Shown: positions 45,700-56,540, counted from the first letter of the stretch. The stretch is 64,000 nt of DNA from Forficula auricularia (GCA_024734495.1 JALMQS010000887.1:2087926-2151925), one strand, 5' to 3'. Notes: generated by a model not told the origin, from the sequence alone. Numbers and translations: made by a program.

Positions 45700-46640
45700 G
45701 TATACTAATTTTGTAATAATTTTCTTAAAGGTGACAAAATCACTTGATCAACGAGATCGGCTGCCTGCGAGTTGAGACTTTTCTTTTAACGACGAGGTTA
45801 GTATTTATCCTATAGGTATATCTTCTGCTTTCATTAGTTTTAATTAACCCTCAAACCTTCTTCTTAAGTTACAAATTAGATCCACCTTATTTTAGATATT
45901 TCAATGCACTTTATTTAAAATTAATATAAAAAATGGTAGAGAAGAGTAAATTTCTCATTGATCAATTAAATTTCATTCATCTTCATATTTTTATTTGATG
46001 TCATTTAATATTACTAGTATATCTAATATTCATTTATATAATATCTAACTTTATTTTTCTTTTCTTTTTCATGGATCCTTCAATTTGGTGATGTTTCGCT
46101 GCTTACTTTTATCCCATCCGACACATTTATATACTTCTCAACAGCGCACCAAATATGAGTATAATATTTTTTTAGTATGGCATTTAGTTAAGGCATTCAA
46201 AGAATTTTTTATAGCTAGATTATAGTAGGGATATAATTTGAATGTTTTTTTTACAGCACACCCTCTAGCTACAATCACTAAATATAATACTTAACTTATT
46301 TTAATATATTATATTAAAGTTTTCCCTTTCAATTATAATTTAATAAATTTTTACTTAAATACTTCGCTATTAAATTTTTCATAAATGCAATTTTAAATGA
46401 AATTAATCTTAATTATAGCTTAAATTGATTTTCATTTTAGTTTAGTTTTCAATTTTTTGCACTTCTTAATATCAAAAATAAATTAAAATCACACTAATCA
46501 TTTTATATTTCAATAATTTTTTTTTTGTTGGAATTATTCAATTTTTAAGATAAAACAAAATCAGATTAAGAATTTTCAGATCCCCATTTCATCTTCATCT
46601 TTAGTTAAGCAACAAGGCAACCATTGGAGAATCTTCACAA
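45700..46640. other. AT-rich stretch, no gene seen
   Basis: A 65-base segment at ~45735-45800 lies between a TTCTTAAAG acceptor-like and an AG/GTTAGT donor-like site, but all three frames are closed. Otherwise low-complexity. Confidence 0.35.
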
Positions 46641-46659
46641 AGTGAGAAATTATTAGAGT

Positions 46660-47400
46660 AGTAGATTTTGCGTAGGGATTTTCAGGTTTCGCCGCCCCGA
46701 CCACCGAGGGATTCGTCGCTATTAATATCAAATTTAATTCTTAAATTTAGAATATGTAATAGAAAATTATTAAAATTAAATTCACAGCTTTAGTTAGATG
46801 AAGTATGCAATAGAGTATGCAGTTTAGAGGGAGGGTGGGATGATATGCCATGCCAACGATGACGGTCTCTTTTTCTGTGTTGGGGACCTGCACTCTTCCC
46901 TTTGATTTCTTTCCTGGAGACAGCAAATGCGGTGTCGTATATCTTAGGCCTCTTAGGGATATTTTGTGATGTGTTTCCCTCTATTGTGCCCTCCTCTTTA
47001 GTTTTAAGGTTATTTTAGTATTAAGACCCGCAAGAGAACTAAAATCGACGCCACCCATTTGTTGGACCCATGAACGAGTCACGAGGGAAGTGACCGATTC
47101 GATCGGATTTCTAAAGATCGAAGTCCAGGTTCATCTTGCATGTGCTTGCATGTTTTGTGTCTTATCGAAAAGTCGTCGCTTGACGCCTTGTTCAAATGGA
47201 ACAATGGGGTGTTAATGGGAGCCTTGTGACTTTGTGTCTTTGAGGGCGGGTTTGAGGTGGCTCTATGGACTAGAACGAAGACCAGAAGGTTGTCCGTTGC
47301 TTCCTCTGGAATAGCCTAAGGAAGAAGAGCGGCTGCCTTATGGCTAGGGGCACGAGGGCTCTGCCGGCCGATTGGTGGAGACCGTGCACTGCGTTACACT
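46660..47400. other. GC-normal, unique-looking island of unknown role
   Basis: Base composition shifts to near 50% GC for ~350 bp (47035-47395), without repeats matching elsewhere in the window and without a frame over 60 codons. Candidates are an LTR or UTR of a retroelement, or a host regulatory or untranslated exon. TTTGTTGGACCC near 47060 is too weak to call a primer-binding site. Confidence 0.35.
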
Positions 47401-47404
47401 TAAA

Positions 47405-48230
47405 GTTCTTTTTCTCATTTATTTAACAACTTGCCTAATAAGGTTTTTCATTTCCCCCCCTAGTTGGTAAACATATTGAAATATGAACATGGTATTTATA
47501 ATTTATGTCAGTCTTATATAGATGAGGCAAGTGAAAATGTTAGGTAGGATCTCTTTCAGCTCGCCCTGGTCTCTCGTTCCACCCATATTCCAAAAAATCA
47601 AGGCCACTCTCACTGATACATTCGTCTTTAGGTTCTCTCGAAGTTCGATAATACGAATTCGAATTTTACTCTGATATTTCAAATTATAAGAATTTGATTT
47701 GGATGAAATAAAATTTGAATTTTCCGGGAATTAAAGGAATATATTTCGTTTACTACATACGTCTTGATGACTAAATTAGTATGAAGTAAAAGAGGGCGGG
47801 GTTTCTACTAATGTTTATGTCAAGTGTTACAGATATTCACTTAAAAAGCTTTTTTCGATTTTTTTTCAACATCTGGAGACGATGAGAAAGACAAGAGATA
47901 GATCGATCGCCCAGAGCATCCATCGATGGTGAATATCACATAATTTACTTGTCTTCTTAAAGAATAATTGAGTATTTGCAAAAATCATTCCTTACTATCT
48001 AAGCAATATTTTAGCTAGGAAATTTGAATGATTCATTTTTGATGATATGTCATTAAATACAACTTTATTTTTTTTATTGTATTCGTTAATTTTCAAATCA
48101 TGTTTTCGTTATAATATTTAAATAAATTATTCTTGTAGAGTTTAGAGTATGATTATAATCGCGATGACGAAACGTCGTTGTATTTATTTTGTTTATTTGT
48201 TAACAATTTCAAAGCCTTAATTCCATCTCC
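47405..48230. other. AT-rich stretch, no gene seen
   Basis: No ORF or repeat I can support. Confidence 0.35.
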
Positions 48231-48234
48231 ATCA

Positions 48235-48965
48235 TGATAAATAAATCTTGTTGTAAGTTTCAAATCCCAAACCTCTGGGACTTACCGTAGATGGAAAATG
48301 AACGATTAAAATATTTATTTTGCGAAACTCCTAATTTACACCCTCTTACTTTATATCAATCGGATTAAAATTTATTCACATATACATGACTAACAACTTA
48401 TGGCACTTGATAAGAACGCTAATTATAAAAAAAAATCGTTAGAGTCCTTTTTGAGAAAATCACAAAAAACACAAAATATTTCATGTAAATGTCAACTTCC
48501 GGTTTTCCAATTTCACTCAAAAGCTTGCTTTACTCCTTCTAGCCTATATGGAGCTTAAGTTTCGAATTTCATAGCTATGAGACTTAAGTTTTCGAAAAAT
48601 ACAAAATGAACTCATGGGAGATGGCCGTCAAATTTTGAACATGAATATTCATTTAACAAGGCGCCTGTAGGGTAGGCTAGTACAATCCAGAGACGTATTT
48701 TGGTTGCATAAATACAGGTAGACAGCTTTCCCAGACTATACTTCAAGTAGAACCTGGCTTTAGTTAAGTACAATATATTAATATTATTTTAGACTTTGAA
48801 TTCAGATAAAAAGGTCGAATTTTATCACGACTAATAACCTATGAGACTTGATAAGTACACAAATTTAAATAGATAGAAGCGCAAAGTGTCAAGACCCCTG
48901 AAGGCGATCGCAATACTTCTCATTATATCCTTTATCATTACATGATATAGAATATATAGTGAAAG
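48235..48965. repeat. Dispersed repeat (copy 2), without the SINE
   Basis: Matches 42745-42975 and continues unbroken through AATGTCAACTTCCGG (48488), where copy 1 has the SINE. It carries the TTAAGTTTCGAATTTC block at 48555 and the GGCGATCGCAATACTTC end at 48903. A 1430-family repeat is inserted at 48645-48790. Confidence 0.65.
48645..48790 (+). repeat. Dispersed repeat, relative of 1430-1625
   Basis: TTCATTTAACAAGG, CCTGTAGGGTAGGCTAGT and GGTTGCATAAATACAGG match the inverse of 1480-1620. Confidence 0.6.
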
Positions 48966-48969
48966 CAAA

Positions 48970-49900
48970 AATTGTTGTTTAATTGAATACCTTATTTGAT
49001 GTCGAAAAAAATATTTTTCATAAAAGTCTAGAATAAAAAGAAATGTATCTCTTCTACAGTATTATACTGATATGTATATTTAATTATATTAAAATTAAGA
49101 ATTATGGGCATCCCTTGTAGGCTATAATAGACCCTGCATCTTAAAATTAAGAACAAGGAGATTTTAGCGTTTGACACCTGTGGATGCGTGAACTAGATAA
49201 CTCTGGATCGCCTATTAGTTTTATTTATATCTTCTAAATTACATCCTTGTTTTATACAAAGGCAGCTTCACCGGGGGGGTCAAACATTTAATTCACCCAT
49301 AATTTTCGATTTCTCGTTTGTTTATTAGGGAAGAAAAAACATTTTTTAAAATATGTTTGTATTTAGACTCCCATATATAGGTACAGTATAACTCAAGAAG
49401 GTAAAGCTTAAGAAAATTCATTTCTTTGTATTTTCTTTTCAAAGTACTGATAGATAATATAAATTATTGAACTAGACTTAAAGTATAAATTTAGGCTGAC
49501 TTTTTACACGTTTATTAATAATAATATCTCTTTCTCTTTTTCTAAATTATAATTGATTCAGTCATTTTAATACCACCTAAAAGTCACACAATCATAACTT
49601 TTCAGGAATCAATAAAAACTGTGTAATTCACAAGTAAAGGATTTTTTTGGCTGAATATAGTTTTTGGACTTAAAATTTTGTGAATATCGAATAGTCTTTA
49701 TAAATAAATAATAATAAATTTAAGGTAGTTGTTTCGCGACAATAATAGCAAAAAGTTAATGCTAGAGTATATGGTACAGATATTAATGATTCATAATTCA
49801 CAAGCCGAAACCTTTTTTCTGTTTATGTGCTAATATCCAATCCCGTGCTCGTTTGGCAAATCTGGCAACACTGTCCGAGCTTGTATATATTTTATCATAG
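48970..49900. other. AT-rich stretch, no gene seen
   Basis: Nothing supported. Confidence 0.35.
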
Positions 49901-49959
49901 AATGTCAGATAAAGTTCACTATAAAGGAAGATTTATAAAATAAAAAGTTCTTAATATGT

Positions 49960-50153
49960 GATTGAAAGCTGTTGCGACAATGGCTGAAGCGGAAAGACGT
50001 CAAAAAAGTATTAAAGTTAACCCACTTTTTAGGTTAAATAAATTCTTTGTTGACAGCTTGTTTTTAGTGCAAATTTTTCCTTATACATTTTACATTCTTT
50101 ATTCATTATTATCTCAGAAACTGTGTTGTAACTATGAATTAAAATTTTCTTAA
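49960..50153 (+). CDS. Weak candidate for a first coding exon
   Basis: An ATG at ~49979 opens MAEAERRQKSIKVNPLF, which ends at a possible donor, TTTTAG/GTTAAA (~50031). Sequence after it is AT-rich and degenerates in composition, although the frame stays open to 50153. Upstream, TCTGGCAACACTG at ~49863 resembles sequences near insect promoters. No family recognised. It could be chance; RNA evidence would decide. Confidence 0.22.
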
Positions 50154-50567
50154 AAAATGTATTAGTTATTGTTTAATGTTGGTTTAGTTTTTTTTATAAA
50201 AATGGTAAGAAGGGTTTCTTAATTATAATTAAATATGTATGTAAACTATCCGATATCCCGTATAGTGCAATGTAGGTATTAGAGTCTGAAAAACTCTATC
50301 TTTAGAATTTAATATGTCCAGAACTATATTGTTCATAAATTTTGTTTTGTCCCCAATCGATACAGAAGTGTTTAAATAATAATCTCTCTAAATTTTCAAA
50401 AAAATCCTAAGAAAACCCCTATGGTGAAACAACTACCATAAACAAAAAGATTAGTTAAAAACGGGGTTAGGTGGTATTATATTTGAACAAAACAATCATA
50501 TTATGACTTTTGTCGAAGGAGACAATAAAAGAGTGTGTCTTCTGCTGGAAGTATAAATTTTATTTAT

Positions 50568-50621
50568 TTATAACGAGACTATAGTTTCGAGGACTTTGCC
50601 CTCTTCATCAGTCTATTACAA
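50568..50621 (-). ncRNA. Hammerhead ribozyme, subfamily A (best copy)
   Basis: Minus strand. Stem I: TTGTAATAGA with TCGTTATAA, nine pairs around one bulged A. CTGATGA at 50611-50605. Stem II GAGGGC/GTCCTC, six pairs with one G-U, loop AAA. GAAAC at 50588-50584, TATA, GTC at 50579-50577. Stem III is AC/GU with loop UAUA, and ACUAUAGU is also self-complementary. Every invariant core base is present. Predicted cleavage is 3' of the complement of 50577. Known PLE ribozymes have such minimal stem III. Confidence 0.78.
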
Positions 50622-50680
50622 TGGGTTCACAGGAATTAATTTATGATTCATGATTCATAAATTAATTCCTGTGAACCCAT

Positions 50681-50731
50681 TGTAATAGACTGATGAAGAG
50701 GGCAAAGCCCTGAAAACTATAGTCTCGTTAT
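50681..50731 (+). ncRNA. Hammerhead, partner arm (core altered)
   Basis: CTGATGA 50690-50696 and the GGGC/GCCC stem II are kept. The junction reads CCCTGAAAAC where the partner has CCTCGAAAC, so G12 is replaced by A (or stem II is shifted). Probably inactive. Confidence 0.6.
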
Positions 50732-50829
50732 AAATAAATAAAATTTATACTTCCAGCAGAAAACACACTCTTTTATTGTCTCCTTCAATATATAAAAATT
50801 CTGCTACTCTCGGCAAAAACTTTCATTTT

Positions 50830-51555
50830 AATGACTTTTATCATTTAAGCAATTAACGACGAGTTCGGGGTACTGTTTGAAGAGGAAGGAATGTACTGAC
50901 GTGCGTGGTTTTTACTCAGATTATGGGTTTAGTCGCAACAAAAAAAGCATGTTTAGAAAAATCTTGACTTATGTCGTTTTTGAAATGACCCATTCGATTG
51001 GATTAACATTATAACTCTTCATTATCTTTTGTTCAATTATATGTATGTTGTATATACGAAGAGCAGATTTGTATTTTTTTTTTAGATAGAAATCGATATA
51101 GATAAATAACTAATAAAAACAGGAATAAATGTTTAATTAATGATTATTCACGAAAAGCAATATTTTATTGATGTTTAAATAGCTAATTTATTAGCCCCTT
51201 TTATAGAACACGCGACAACATCAACAACAACAACAAAAACAAACTTTTCAATGATGATGAATACCGCCCATAAATAGTTTTAATATGTTCAGTTAAAACA
51301 GCGAGTTCGTCCAATCCAATTTATTTGCTTTTCTTTTTTTTTTTACCCTGTCTGAAAGAGAGGATGAAAAATTATCTCTTGAGGCTAATCAGTGAATCAT
51401 AGCAGAGGATTTTTCTTGTTCCCGAAAAAAAATAATAAGCGAAATATTTTCAAACGAGTTCTTATTATTAGTCGTATTTTTCATTAGTTTTAATAAAATT
51501 AAAATAAATGTTACTAAAAATTTAATTTCTTTAATTGAAAAGATCCTGGTTTTTC
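50830..51555. other. AT-rich stretch, no gene seen
   Basis: Includes a short CAACAACAACAACAAA run near 51222. Nothing else supported. Confidence 0.35.
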
Positions 51556-51594
51556 GAGAATAAAAAATATTTACATTTTTTTGGCAAAATTAGC

Positions 51595-51790
51595 TAATTT
51601 AAAAACATATTTTGATAATGTTATTTAATATGTTAGTCATTTATGTCGCATCTTTATTGAACTAATCTTTGGCTATTATAGACGTTAATACTAAAATAGC
51701 TAATAATAATTCCATTAATACTCAAAGATTAGTTCAATTAAGATGCGACATAATTGATTAACAAATTAAATTTTTTAAAACATAAGTCCA
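51595..51790. repeat. Hairpin-forming inverted repeat
   Basis: ATGTCGCATCTT.ATTGAACTAATCTTTG (51644-51672) is inverted at 51725-51753, with weaker pairing outward for ~40 bp. MITE-like, no ORF. Confidence 0.6.
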
Positions 51791-52105
51791 ACAAAAATAT
51801 TTTTTTTCTCCAAAAGTATAGTAATTATTGTTTTATTTTGAATTCTGGTCAATAGCAAGATTGCGCAACAAAAATTCGTGTAATAAAATATCTAAATTTT
51901 TTTCCACTGCATCTTGATATTTAGGGGAGGGTAGCGATTTTTACCATTTTCAAAAAATGCCTATAGCTCAAAAACTATGAGACTTTTATTAAAAAAAATT
52001 TATGTTCAGGACCGTCTTATATTTCCCTATCCCCATATCACGGTTTATCATTGTGATATGGGACATTCTGTTTAACGAATATAAAATAAGTATGTATAAA
52101 AATGT

Positions 52106-52315
52106 GTGTATAAAAGTGTTTCGAAACACAAAAGAGTTTTTAAAGGGGATTCGGGGCATAGTGCATTTGCAGAACATTTAATCTCCGAGAAACATTGTTT
52201 TCCAGATGAATCAAATATTAAATTAATTAAATCAGAATTAGATCCCTTAAAAATTAGTATTTTCGAATCGTTAGAAATTTTAAAATCAAATAATAATTCA
52301 CCAAAAAATTCTTAA
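52106..52315 (+). pseudogene. Penelope-like element GIY-YIG endonuclease, C-terminal part
   Basis: The frame reads HSAFAEHLISEKHCF, then a hydrophobic/charged strand and IFESLEILKSN before the stop. The S-x-(F/I)-A-x-H-L...H-x-F and (E)-x-L-E-I pattern is the second half of the PLE GIY-YIG domain, which follows the reverse transcriptase. The GIY-YIG motif itself and the RT are missing, so this is a 5'-truncated copy. About 200 bp downstream, after an AT-rich 3' UTR, comes the subfamily A hammerhead (52510-52570). This gives the physical link between the ribozymes and PLEs. Confidence 0.72.
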
Positions 52316-52640
52316 ATCGGAAAATAGAAATTCCCGAAAGCTTTATTTTAAAAATAGCCGCTAAAATAAAAACTTGAACGCCACCTACATCCAAAATAAT
52401 AAAACAAGTATAAATTTCAATTTTTAACTTGCCCACACTGAACAATTTCTTAACCTAACCACATGAAAAATTTTAACCTTTCATTCATAAATTTATTCCT
52501 GTGAATCCATTGTAATAGACTGATAAAGAGAGCAAGCAAAGCCCTCGAAACTATAGTCTCGTTATAAATAAATAAATAAAATTTATAATTCCAGCAGAAG
52601 ACACACTCTTTTATTGTATCCTTCAATATAAAAGTATGTG
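52316..52640 (+). mobile_element. PLE 3' UTR and terminal repeat
   Basis: AT-rich UTR followed by TTTATTCCTGTGAATCCATT, a hammerhead copy, ATAAATAAATAAA and CCAGCAGAAGACACACTC. The same order as each arm of the P1 palindrome. Confidence 0.7.
52510..52570 (+). ncRNA. Hammerhead, subfamily A (degenerate, downstream of PLE ORF)
   Basis: Stem I as in 50568-50621. CTGATAA (G8 to A) at 52520-52526, stem II lengthened by AGCAAGC, GAAAC 52547-52551, TATA, GTC 52556-52558. Structure kept but core damaged. A further remnant (minus, 52670-52710) retains TTCGAATC and CTATAG only. Confidence 0.6.
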
Positions 52641-53031
52641 TGTATGTATAAATAATTTACTTTTTAGTGGCTATAGTTTCGAATCTTTGACCTTCATCAC
52701 TAGAAATATTTTATCTGTTATTTCTCATGGGATCAATACCCGATTACTTATTGATGTAGTCGTTTTTTTGCTATAGCAAGCTGGTCCCATGACAAAGGAT
52801 TAATTTTTTATCAAATATTGGAGTTTAAATAAACTAAAACTAGACTAATAAACAGTTTATTAAAATAATAGGTTTAAAATTTTCAAAGTTTAATAAAGAA
52901 ACAAAGTGCTTGGGAAAAGTAAAGGTAATACAGAGGCTTGTTTGCCTAGTTTGTCCTAGTATTAAATACACACAATTTTTTATTGTAAATTATTAAATAA
53001 AAATCTTTAAAAATCATGTAATTAAACCACA

Positions 53032-53172
53032 CTGTTCATATTATATTTATCAAAGAAATATCAACCAATATACACAAACATAAACACACGACGTTTCCAT
53101 CTCTACACCAAAACGTCGTGTATGATGTTTGTGTATAAATTTTTATGTTTATTTGATAAAAATAATGAACAG
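53032..53172. repeat. Hairpin-forming inverted repeat, ~140 bp
   Basis: CACTGTTCATTATT-type ends; ACACACGACGTTT (53084) pairs with AAACGTCGTGT (53112) around a short loop. Confidence 0.7.
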
Positions 53173-53454
53173 TGAGTGCATAAAGTATTTTATTTCCAAA
53201 AGTTATAATATTCCAAATACATGTACTTTAAAACACAATATTTATATTCAAGAGTGTATAAATGAAAGAACTATGGGGGAGCTATATTGATCTTTCGTCC
53301 CCTTTTTTTATTTATAGAAAGTGAGAAAAAAATACATTTAAATATATGCCTATCACCTTATTGTAAAATTTATGAAAATATATCAAAGTGAATTCGTATA
53401 ATGTTGTCCTGAGATCCTCTCCATGCCTTGTCAAGCTACTTTTTTTGAGTATAA

Positions 53455-53923
53455 TATTTACACACGTCAGGAGTATTCCTTAGAAACAGAAAATTTGTTG
53501 AATTGTATCCGTGGAATTATATGCCTACTTCGATGCATACAATTTTAATTAATGGGCCCCAAATTATTGCTTTTACATTATTACCAATCGGGCAAATGTC
53601 CGAAGATGCCGAAGAAGCCTCAAATAAATATATTAAAAAGTTTCGTGAAGACTTCTCCCAAAAAAGTTCTCTAGTTAAAAACATGGATGATGTTTTTATG
53701 CGATTATTAGTTGCATCTGATCATACATTTCAAGTATGAGAAAATTGCCATAAAAAAAAAATTGAAAAATTTTGCTCCAGAAGCAGTAGATCTGCTAGTT
53801 TCACTTGCACCTCCAGTGACAATTCAAGGAATAAGCTCCGAAAGTTGCGCAGTTGATACGGAAAAAGAAGATACGTTTGATGAGGATTCTGATGATTCTG
53901 GTGACGAAAATAACGATGATTAA
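53455..53923 (+). pseudogene. Transib transposase C-terminal fragment (RAG1-like)
   Basis: The frame reads RNRKFVELYPWNYMPTSMH, ILINGPQII, PIGQMSEDAEEASNKYIKKF, SQKSS and MDDVFMRLLVASD. This is the end of the Transib/RAG1 catalytic core: H-K-x-L-x-H/G...E-I-I, then S-E-x-x-E-x-x-N-K-x-x-(R/K)-x-(F/R)-R containing the third catalytic Glu, then (E/D)DV...(T/S)SD. A TGA at ~53737 with a frameshift is followed by KKKLKNFAPEAVDLL and an acidic tail to a stop at 53923. The two catalytic Asp residues would lie upstream and are absent. Immediately followed by a piggyBac element. Confidence 0.75.
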
Positions 53924-53993
53924 ATGACAGATGTAATTTGAAGTTTTTTATGAATAAAATAAATGCAATTTTTTTAACCATTTTTATTTTTAA

Positions 53994-55261
53994 CCCTTAA
54001 CTGGTATGCTGGGGTCTCTCGCGTCCCCAGACCACTTCTCACGGCAACCGCGCGGCAAGCATCTCAGTAGCCGCTTAACTTACGTTGATTTAGTTATCGC
54101 TAAGAGCCAGTGCAAGTGACATCAATCTATATCGAATTATCTACGTTTTGGGTCACGAGAGACCCCAGCATACCAGTTACGTTATTTTTCCAAGCTACGA
54201 TGGCGCGTAAGTTTTTAACAAAAAAAGAACTAGAAGAACTTGTTGCAAACTTTAGTGATAGTGAAGAGTCCCGAGATGATCTAAGTAACTTTGGTGAATC
54301 TTCTGAGGATCTTTCGGACAATAAAAGTCAACATAGTCTACATGATTCAGAGTCGGAAATAGAAATAGAGAGTCAGGAGGAAATTGTGGAGGACGAAAAT
54401 ATGGACGATGAAATTATGGATGAGGAAAATGCTAGCTATTCTGATGACTTTGGCCGAACAGCAAACTATTATTATGGAAAAACCCGGTATAAATAGGCAA
54501 AAAAAGCTCGCAAAAAAAATGTACGAAAGCCAGCTCACAATTTAGTATTGAACTTACCAGGACTCAAAGGGTCTGCTCTAGTAAGAAAACCGTTTACACC
54601 TTACGAAACTTGGCAACTACTTTTCACAGAGGATATTCTAATCATCATTTTGGAGCATACGAATGTAAAGATAATCGAACTCTCATCCAACTATCAAGGA
54701 AACCGCCTGTCTTTTGTTGACCATTTGAGCCTAACAGAGATGAAAGCTTTTCTAGGACTAATCTTCTTGGCAGGAATTTTCAAATCAGGGCAAAATACTC
54801 AACCAGATGTTCAGAGTACTCTAAAACTGTGTGCAAGGAGCACTCGACCCAGCAAATTCAGTGTCATTCCTGCCATGATGATAAAAATCTATAAGGAAAA
54901 CCTGCTTGTCATTTTTTTCATAGTTGGCTAAAAAGTTGTTTTTTTTGTTTCAGGTGATCAGTTGATGAGTAAACAAAACTCCCAAAAAGCTGCATTGAGA
55001 AATTTATTTATTTTATTTTTTTTATTCTGTTTTTATCCAAGCGATGTCCAAGAATGCATGAGATTTTGTTAATTTTTTTTTTTAAATAAATACTTTTCAA
55101 AAATGCGAAACTTTTTTCCCATAATATAGTCCACAATGGACCAAATAATGACAAAAAACAAAAAAAAATCTAATGACCTTTTTTCCTTTAAATATGACTG
55201 GGGTCACGTAAGACCTCATTATACCAGTTACGTTCCAAGAAACTTGCGTACCAGTACAGGG
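53994..55261 (+). mobile_element. piggyBac transposon, internally deleted, both ends and TTAA present
   Basis: TTAA (53990-53993) then CCCTTAACTGGTATGC. The right end is GCGTACCAGTACAGGG then TTAA (55262-55265). Related sub-terminal CTGGTA..GC blocks recur at 54152-54183 and 55195-55237. 1268 bp, about half a complete piggyBac. Confidence 0.9.
54200..54931 (+). pseudogene. piggyBac transposase, N-terminal part only
   Basis: Starts MARKFLTKKELEELV, followed by a long acidic N-terminus (residues ~15-90) usual in piggyBac proteins. A TAG replaces the expected Trp after GKTRYK at ~54494-54496, and the frame continues with LVLNLPGLKG, FTPYETWQLLF, ILEHTN and LSLTEMKAFLGLIFLAGIFKS, the domain before the DDD catalytic core. 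After ~residue 210 homology ends and the frame stops at 54931. The catalytic Asp residues and C-terminal zinc finger are deleted. Start chosen at the first Met of the homologous segment. Confidence 0.85.
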
Positions 55262-55269
55262 TTAATTCA

Positions 55270-56205
55270 GCATTTTCAATTCTTTAAAGAATTGTCAAAC
55301 ATTTTATTTTCGTAAATTTAACTTAGATAGCCCTTGGCCTCTGAAACTAAATTTTCATTTAGCCAGTGGTCATCGACTCCTTAAGCATAAATAAGATATA
55401 ATAATAATTAAAAACATATAGCCTTAAGACATGCAAGAAAACTATATACAAAATAAACTATATTAGATAGAGAGAAAGAAAAATGATTATAGAGTAGAAA
55501 ATGAATATTTTTTTAGTTCCCGAAAAAATTCCCATAAACACATGACTAAAAATTAAAGTGTGGTATAGTTGCTTTAACTCAAAGTTTAAATAAAATAAGC
55601 TCCCTTGACTTTAATTTTGGAATTTGTTTGAATGAAAATGTTTTAGATACTCTTGAAAAATTGATGTTCTTTTTGAACTATTAAATTGTGTATTTTAAAA
55701 AGTTGGTTTTATATATATTGTTTACCATGTATGAAATTTAATTCTAAATTAATTATAAGCTGGATAGGATCAAAGAATTATTAATAAACAAGGATCAACT
55801 TGTCAAGCATGTAATCAGGAATGTTATTCAGGGACGGGAAAGATTCCATCTTATTAATAATTATGAAAATTAAAATATGTTCATATTATACGCAGAACAT
55901 TATGTAGATGGTAAATAAAATAGCAAGAATTTGTTAAACAAAATATAATAATAAGATTTATTTGCATAACAGAATATGAGATAAAATTAAATTCCAATTT
56001 TAAACAATCTTGTAGCACTAAAAAGCAAAAAATATTTATTTTAATGTTAATTGAGCGGATTTTGAAAAGTAAAGAACTGCAAAAAGTCCGAGTATGTTTT
56101 ACACACATTCCGTATACTATATTATTCTTAAGTAATTGATGTAATTATTTATTTATTTTTACTCGGTATTATTCAATACGCCAGGAAGGCTTTCTTTCTC
56201 TTTCT
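55270..56205. other. AT-rich stretch, no gene seen
   Basis: No supported feature; the minus-strand 75-codon frame near 55881 has no motif. Confidence 0.35.
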
Positions 56206-56540
56206 CTTTTTAACCGACTTCAAAAAAGGAGGAGGTTCTCTATTCGACTGAATTTTTTTTGTGTCTATGTTACCTCATATCTCCGCCAATTGTGAACCGA
56301 TTTTGAAAAAAATTTTGGCATTGGGTTCAGTCTAGCTTCCGATTGGTCCCGTTTTTTTTTCATTGGTATTAGAACTTTTTTGTTAGGTTTGTTCAGGCCT
56401 AACTTCTCTGTTTATGAACCGATTTCGATGATTCTTTTTTTATTGGAAAGGGGGTATCTTAGGGATGGTGCTATATTAATTTGGTCAAGTTCTGATGATA
56501 TGATCACTATTAATAACATAACTAAAAAGAGAAAAATAAA
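56205..56540 (+). repeat. Insect repeat ACCGACTTCAAAAAAGGAGG
   Basis: TTAACCGACTTCAAAAAAGG, CTCTATTCGACTGAAT, GTTACCTCATATCTCCGCC and GAACCGATTTTG(A) belong to a repeat type very common in insect genomes. A short relative is at 11495-11545. Confidence 0.65.

Larger units (their letters stand above)
50515..50810. mobile_element. PLE terminal repeats in palindrome (copy P1)
   Basis: Head-to-head inverted arms 50515-50650 and 50652-50787 meet at ATGATTCATGATTCAT. Each arm reads, outward, ATTCCTGTGAACCCATTG, a hammerhead, ATAAATAAATAAA, then the outer end with CCAGCAGAA.ACACACTC. The right side continues into TTCTGCTACTCTCGGCAAAA. The arm sequence equals the stretch after the GIY-YIG fragment at 52.3 kb, so it is a PLE 3' region. 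Confidence 0.82.

Noticed and set aside
45735..45800. Short exon between acceptor-like and donor-like sites
   Set aside because: All three frames contain stops; splice-like words are frequent in AT-rich DNA.
47040..47110. Primer-binding site of an LTR retrotransposon (TTGTTGGACCC)
   Set aside because: No paired LTR, polypurine tract or gag/pol frame was found nearby.
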